A DNA stretch of 64,000 nucleotides, taken from assembly GCF_000732325.1 (NCBI RefSeq), contig NZ_BBIW01000006.1, positions 1 through 64,000 on the forward strand, in the 5' to 3' direction. The notes below the pieces were generated by a model. The model was not told the DNA's origin. It did no database searches and was given only the letters and a program-made list of their open reading frames with translations. The translations under genes were made by a program, and so were the position numbers. This DNA is from Paenibacillus sp. TCA20 (lineage in GTDB: Bacteria > Bacillota > Bacilli > Paenibacillales > Paenibacillaceae). Numbering within the stretch: the stretch's first letter is position 1; the number at the start of each line of letters is the position of its first letter. Shown here in pieces: positions 59,901 to 64,000 of the stretch.

Positions 59901-61085
59901 TCACTCGGCAGGCTTCAATGCAATGATTCGATCATCCTCTTCGGCTGGATCTCCTCTGCCATCCCTGTTGCTCGTCAGCAGGTAGAGCGTTCTATCTGGA
60001 CCCTCACTCACACTCCGAATCCGGCCCCATTCGCTCTGGAACAGCACTTCTAGCGAAGGCTCCTCACTTGCCCCTCCATCTTCATCCAGCTCAAATTTAA
60101 GCAGCGCCTCTCCCCGAAGTCCCCCTGCAATGAGCGAGTTCTGCCAAGGACCTTGCGTTATGAACGTCATTCCCGATGGGGCCCACGTATCGGTTCCACT
60201 GTGAATGAGCGGCGAAGTCATTCCCTCCTCCTCTTCATCACCCTCAATCAGCGGCCATCCATAATTCGAGCCCTTCTCTATGACATTCAGCTCATCATAG
60301 TTCGATTGTCCGTGCTCTGAGCTGTACAGCTGCCCTGTATCTGGATGCCAGGCAAGACCCTGCGCATTCCGATGTCCAAGACTATATACGGCGGAATCGT
60401 TTATAGGATTATCATCAGGTATTGAACCATCGCGGTGGATACGGAGGATTTTGCCCCCAAGGATTGTTTCATCCTGAGCCATTGCAGGCTCATATCGTTC
60501 CCCGGTCGTAATATATAGCATCCCGTCGGGTCCTATCTTTAGACGTCCCCCGTTATGATTCACGCCGCCCGGTATGTCAGCGAGCAGCACCTTGTCAATC
60601 GTGGCCTCTTGACCCGTCAGCTTAAGTCTAAGCACCCGGTTTAGAATGTCTTGTCCCTCACGGTAAGAGTGATATACGTATACATATTGATTCGACTCAA
60701 ATTCAGGGTCCACCGCAAGCCCTAACAGGCCGCCTTCACCTTCATCTGCAAAAGGAGCCTCAAAGGCCAGCACCGGCTCCTCCACCACCTGTCCATTCTC
60801 TATCATACGCAGCGTGCCGGGTCTTTCCGTAAACAGCATTCGGCCATCCGGTAAAAAATCAAGCTCCCACGGTACATTAAGTCCGGCAGCCAAGGTCGTG
60901 ATTTCATAAGGAAGTGTATTCCCTTCTTCCTTTTGCTCTTCTGAAGCAGACTGTTCCGTCTGATTATCCGAAGTTCCCGGTACAGGAGTGTCTGGTCCAG
61001 GCTCTTGAGCGGTCGGATTGGAACACGCAGCGAGTGCCAGCGTCAAGAGACTGATTCCTGTCATCATCAAGTACTTCTTGTTCAT
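59901..61085 (-). CDS. PQQ-dependent sugar dehydrogenase-type lipoprotein
   Basis: A 394-residue exported protein. MNKKYLMMTGISLLTLALAACSN is a lipoprotein signal (LAAC). A Thr/Ser/Glu linker (24-55) leads into a GSDH/sorbosone-type beta-propeller: GLNVPWELDFLPDGRMLFTERPG, then GGVNHNGGRLKIGPDGMLYITTGERY, SLGHRNAQGLAWHP and the EHGQSNYDELNVIEKGSNYGWPLIEG block typical of soluble PQQ glucose dehydrogenases and aldose sugar dehydrogenases. Whether this host makes PQQ is unknown, so the enzyme may act with another cofactor or scavenge PQQ. AGGGAGAG precedes the ATG. Confidence 0.9.
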   Translation of the reverse strand: MNKKYLMMTGISLLTLALAACSNPTAQEPGPDTPVPGTSDNQTEQSASEEQKEEGNTLPYEITTLAAGLNVPWELDFLPDGRMLFTERPGTLRMIENGQVVEEPVLAFEAPFADEGEGGLLGLAVDPEFESNQYVYVYHSYREGQDILNRVLRLKLTGQEATIDKVLLADIPGGVNHNGGRLKIGPDGMLYITTGERYEPAMAQDETILGGKILRIHRDGSIPDDNPINDSAVYSLGHRNAQGLAWHPDTGQLYSSEHGQSNYDELNVIEKGSNYGWPLIEGDEEEEGMTSPLIHSGTDTWAPSGMTFITQGPWQNSLIAGGLRGEALLKFELDEDGGASEEPSLEVLFQSEWGRIRSVSEGPDRTLYLLTSNRDGRGDPAEEDDRIIALKPAE

Positions 61086-61291
61086 ACTTCACTCTCCCTA
61101 ATCTCCAATATTTTCAAATATTACCCTCTTGGATACTTCACCAATCCGCAGCGCAGAAGATAGACCTTTCTCCGGTATTATTGGTGTCCCTGTTTGTTTT
61201 TTGGGTTTTTGCTTCATAAGCTTTATAATATATAGCGATAAAGAAACTTAAGGATATTTTATAATCCTAATATAAAGGCGGGGGAACTCTC

Positions 61292-62383
61292 ATGACAAAT
61301 CAACCCATTACTTTACTAGAGCAGGCCATATCGGAGCAAGGATACGACTGTGCGCTGATTACAGATCCTAAGCATGTCTATTATTTGACTGGATTTGCAA
61401 GCAATCCACATGAACGCTTTCTCGGTCTGCTGCTGGTAAGAGGAGAAGAACCAACTCTGATCGTACCAAGCCTCGATGAAGACGCGGCGGCTGCAGCTTC
61501 CTCTGTGAAGAAGATTGCGACCCATCAAGACACGGACAACCCGTATCTCATCCTGCAGAAGTATCTTCCTCAGCATATTGAAACGATGGGCGTTGAAAAA
61601 GAAAACCTGTCGATCGCTCGTTACGAGGAGCTCGTTCAATATGCCAATGCCAAGAGCTATGCCGATGCAGGTCCGTTGCTGCGCAAGCTGCGTGTTCGCA
61701 AGGCGCCGCATGAAGTGGACCGGATGAAGTTTGCTGCCCAAATGATTGAGGAAGTGCTGAAAAGAGGTCTTTCCCATGTGAAGGAAGGCGTAACGGAAAT
61801 CGAGCTCGTAGCAGAAATGGAATATCAAATGAAGAAACTCGGTGCTTCGGGTCCTTCTTTTGACACCATGGTGCTGTCGGGACCTAATACGGCTCTTCCA
61901 CATGGCGTTCCAGGCACTCGCAAGCTGCAATACGGCGATCTGCTCATGTTTGATATGGGGGTATATGCGAATGGATATGCTTCTGATATTACCCGTACGT
62001 TCGCTTTTGGCGAGCTGTCACCTGAGCTGACGAACATATATAATACGGTTCTTGCAGCCAATCTGAAGGGGATTGAAGCCGTTAAGCCAGGCGCAACCCT
62101 CGCTTCTGTAGACCTGGCAGCAAGACAAGTGACCATTGATGCAGGATACGGCGAACGCTTCCTCCATCGCCTCGGTCACGGACTGGGTATCGATGTGCAT
62201 GAATATCCATCCGTGCATGGAGCGAATCAGGAGCTCTTGACCGAAGGGCTGACCTTCACCATTGAACCCGGCATCTATGTACCAAATCTCGGGGGAGTAC
62301 GAATTGAGGATGAAGTCCTCGTGACAGCAGATGGGGTGAAACTTCTAACCAGCTACCCGAAAGAGCTTCAAATATTGGGTTAA
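61292..62383 (+). CDS. M24 family Xaa-Pro aminopeptidase / PepQ-type dipeptidase
   Basis: A 363-residue metallopeptidase. An N-terminal creatinase-like domain (1-125) precedes the pita-bread catalytic domain. Metal ligands are Asp in LLMFDMGVYANGYASDITRTF (two Asp), His in HRLGHGLGIDVHEYP, and Glu in TIEPGIYVP and RIEDEVLVT. It cleaves Xaa-Pro dipeptides or N-terminal Xaa-Pro in the cytoplasm. GGCGGGGGAAC precedes the ATG. It is a single gene converging on the cystine transporter across a terminator. Confidence 0.93.
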   Translation: MTNQPITLLEQAISEQGYDCALITDPKHVYYLTGFASNPHERFLGLLLVRGEEPTLIVPSLDEDAAAAASSVKKIATHQDTDNPYLILQKYLPQHIETMGVEKENLSIARYEELVQYANAKSYADAGPLLRKLRVRKAPHEVDRMKFAAQMIEEVLKRGLSHVKEGVTEIELVAEMEYQMKKLGASGPSFDTMVLSGPNTALPHGVPGTRKLQYGDLLMFDMGVYANGYASDITRTFAFGELSPELTNIYNTVLAANLKGIEAVKPGATLASVDLAARQVTIDAGYGERFLHRLGHGLGIDVHEYPSVHGANQELLTEGLTFTIEPGIYVPNLGGVRIEDEVLVTADGVKLLTSYPKELQILG

Positions 62384-62466
62384 GCTTCGTGCTTCGTTAT
62401 ATAGAAGTCGAACTGCCCTAGATCTCTTCGTACCATTTGTGCAGGTTGAGTCTATAATGTAATCAA

Positions 62467-62513
62467 AAAAAGAGTGCGAGTCCCTCGGTTTTAGCCAAGG
62501 GCCCGCACTCTTT
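62467..62513. terminator. bidirectional terminator peptidase / TcyP
   Basis: AAAGAGTGCG and CGCACTCTTT arms (plus CCCT/AGGG) enclose a short loop. Confidence 0.88.
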
Positions 62514-62520
62514 ATTTATT

Positions 62521-63918
62521 TTATGCTTCTGTTGGTGCATCTAATTCCGTGTTCGGACGATTGAAGGTATCCCGATCATTCTCATTCAGGAGCTTGCTCG
62601 TAATGAGACCGGAGGTCATTGAACCATTAACGTTCAGCGCTGTACGTCCCATATCAATCAGCGGCTCCACAGAGATCAGAAGTCCGACCAGTGCAACAGG
62701 CAGGTTCATGGTGGAGAGTACGATCAGTGAAGCAAACGTCGCTCCGCCACCCACACCAGCTACACCGAAGGAGCTGATCATAACAACCAGGATGAGTGTT
62801 ATGATGAAATCCCAGCTGAGCGGATCAATGCCTACTGTTGGAGCAATCATCACCGCAACCATCGCGGGATAGATCCCTGCACAGCCGTTCTGGCCGATCG
62901 TTGCGCCAAAGGAAGCAGACAGATTCGCAATACCTGCGGATACACCCAGCTTCTTCGTTTGCGTCTCCACGTTTAATGGAATGGTTGCCGCACTCGAACG
63001 AGATGTAAACGCGAAGACCAGCGTGGTCATTACTTTTCTGAGGTACGCTACCGGGTTGAAACCAAATACGGTAACGAGAATCAGATGAACTACAAACATC
63101 AGCAGCAAGGCAACATAAGAAGCGATAACAAACTCGCCGAGCTTCAATATTTCCTGCGCATTTGTCGTTGCGGTAACCTTCGTAATCAGCGCCAGGATAC
63201 CGTAAGGTGTCAAACGCAGCACTAGAGTTACAATACGCATGACGACAGCATAAAGGGCGTTAATGATTTTACGGAAAGTATCCGCCTGCTCAGGCTTCTT
63301 GCGATCCAGTCCAAGAACGGCAATACCGACAAATGCAGAGAAGATAACGACCGCAATGGTCGAGGTGCTGCGTGCACCGGTCATATCCTCGAACGGATTG
63401 CTAGGAATAAATTCAAGCACTTGCTGTGGAATGGTCATATCCTCTACATCAACGAGCTGCTCTTCGAGCCTTTGAGTTCTCGCTGTTTCTGCTTCACCGC
63501 TCTCCACATTAATGCCTTCCAGGTCGAAGGCAAGTGTAACCCCAATACCGATGCTTGCCGCAATGGCTGTGGTGATCAGTAGTGTACCAATAATCGAGAA
63601 GCTCATCTTCCCGATATTCTGATTACCCTTCAAATTCATAATGGCAGAGATGATGGATACCACAATCAGTGGAATGACGATCATCTGCAAGAGGCTTACA
63701 TAGCCGGAACCGACGATACTGAACCAGTCGACACTCTTCTCTATGGTTCCCGAGCCTGCCCCGTAGATCAGCTGAAGCAGTATTCCGAATACAAGCCCCA
63801 AGCCCAAACCCGTAAATACACGCTTCGTAAAAGATATATGCTTCTTCTGCATCCAATACAGAAGGCCAATTAACACTAGCATCACTGCTACGTTAATGAT
63901 TACCTGCAATGTTTCCAT
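62521..63918 (-). CDS. tcyP: L-cystine/dicarboxylate-type symporter (TcyP-like)
   Basis: A 465-residue integral membrane symporter of the DAACS/glutamate-transporter fold. It has about eight helices; AFTSRSSAATIPLNVETQTKKLGVSAGIANLSASFGATIGQNGCAGIYPAMVAVMIAP holds the HP1 and TM7 substrate loops, and SSFGVAGVGGGATFASLIVLSTMNLPVALVGLLISVEPLIDMGRTALNVNG is HP2 and TM8. The serine-rich SRSSAATIPLNV and the long extracellular DVEDMTIPQQV loop match the cystine-specific TcyP group of Firmicutes. AAGGGAGC precedes the ATG. The upstream control region is cut by the window edge. Confidence 0.88.
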   Translation of the reverse strand: METLQVIINVAVMLVLIGLLYWMQKKHISFTKRVFTGLGLGLVFGILLQLIYGAGSGTIEKSVDWFSIVGSGYVSLLQMIVIPLIVVSIISAIMNLKGNQNIGKMSFSIIGTLLITTAIAASIGIGVTLAFDLEGINVESGEAETARTQRLEEQLVDVEDMTIPQQVLEFIPSNPFEDMTGARSTSTIAVVIFSAFVGIAVLGLDRKKPEQADTFRKIINALYAVVMRIVTLVLRLTPYGILALITKVTATTNAQEILKLGEFVIASYVALLLMFVVHLILVTVFGFNPVAYLRKVMTTLVFAFTSRSSAATIPLNVETQTKKLGVSAGIANLSASFGATIGQNGCAGIYPAMVAVMIAPTVGIDPLSWDFIITLILVVMISSFGVAGVGGGATFASLIVLSTMNLPVALVGLLISVEPLIDMGRTALNVNGSMTSGLITSKLLNENDRDTFNRPNTELDAPTEA

Positions 63919-64000
63919 TCGAATTGCTCCCTTCCAAATAGCTAAAATATGCTGTCCCCTTATGTAACGATTTATATATAAATATTCTTAAGGGTTGGTA

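Noticed and set aside
61316..61930. 204-residue minus-strand frame
   Set aside because: Shadow of the M24 peptidase, with improbable composition.
63919..64000. SAM or cysteine-responsive leader upstream of tcyP
   Set aside because: Only 82 bases remain before the window edge, too few to judge.

Overview
The window looks like chromosome of a spore-forming Firmicute, most probably Paenibacillus or a close relative. The grounds are strong AGGAGG-type ribosome binding sites, frequent GTG and TTG starts, Gram-positive lipoproteins, many short T-tailed terminators, a Bacillus-type uxuA/uxuB hexuronate block, a TcyP-like cystine carrier, a Peptidase_G2 repeat protein and a Hol_Tox-type small toxin. 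No rRNA, tRNA, CRISPR array, transposase or integrase gene was seen.

Left flank (1-9 kb): a GrpB-family gene cut by the window edge, DUF4085 and TraB/GumN-like proteins, cysteine synthase and MsrA, an APH-type kinase next to a ROK glucokinase, a GNAT, a DUF4180 protein, and a coupled pair of NAGPA-type phosphodiester glycosidase and GT2-GtrA glycosyltransferase.

Accessory block (about 9-34.5 kb): about forty small genes, nearly all on the minus strand and mostly with their own ribosome binding site. They encode GNAT acetyltransferases, methyltransferases, Nudix and HIT hydrolases, DinB, GrpB, VanZ, 2H phosphoesterase, LMW phosphatase and several DUF or unknown proteins. By eye it is richer in A+T than the flanks, especially at 19-29 kb. 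Nine entries are frameshifted, interrupted by stops or truncated. Between the genes lie short repeats: a motif like GAATACAAGAACGTTAT at four gene boundaries, and two elements with inverted ends (29776-29860 and 31426-31584). The second begins at the stop codon of one gene and ends 40 bp before the next, as attC sites do in integron cassette arrays. A type I toxin-antitoxin locus (19.7 kb) has a second copy at 32.4 kb that lost the toxin start but kept the antitoxin part. I read the block as a gene-cassette-like accumulation zone. That is inference, since no recombinase is visible here.

Right flank (34.6-64 kb): more ordinary, G+C richer chromosome. It holds a Peptidase_G2 protein with 19 repeats of 14 residues, a lipoprotein, a B12-binding radical SAM protein, RecQ, a NlpA/MetQ-type binding protein, an RluA-type pseudouridine synthase, an E. 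coli-type SpeD, a MarR-SDR-SDR operon, a hexuronate module (YjmD-like dehydrogenase, GntR, UxuA, UxuB) around a near-perfect 26-bp palindrome, an arabinanase divergent from an ArsR-like regulator with a cre-like site between them, a split ThrE-type exporter, a PQQ-type sugar dehydrogenase lipoprotein, an M24 peptidase and a TcyP-type cystine symporter. Convergent genes are mostly separated by clear bidirectional terminators.
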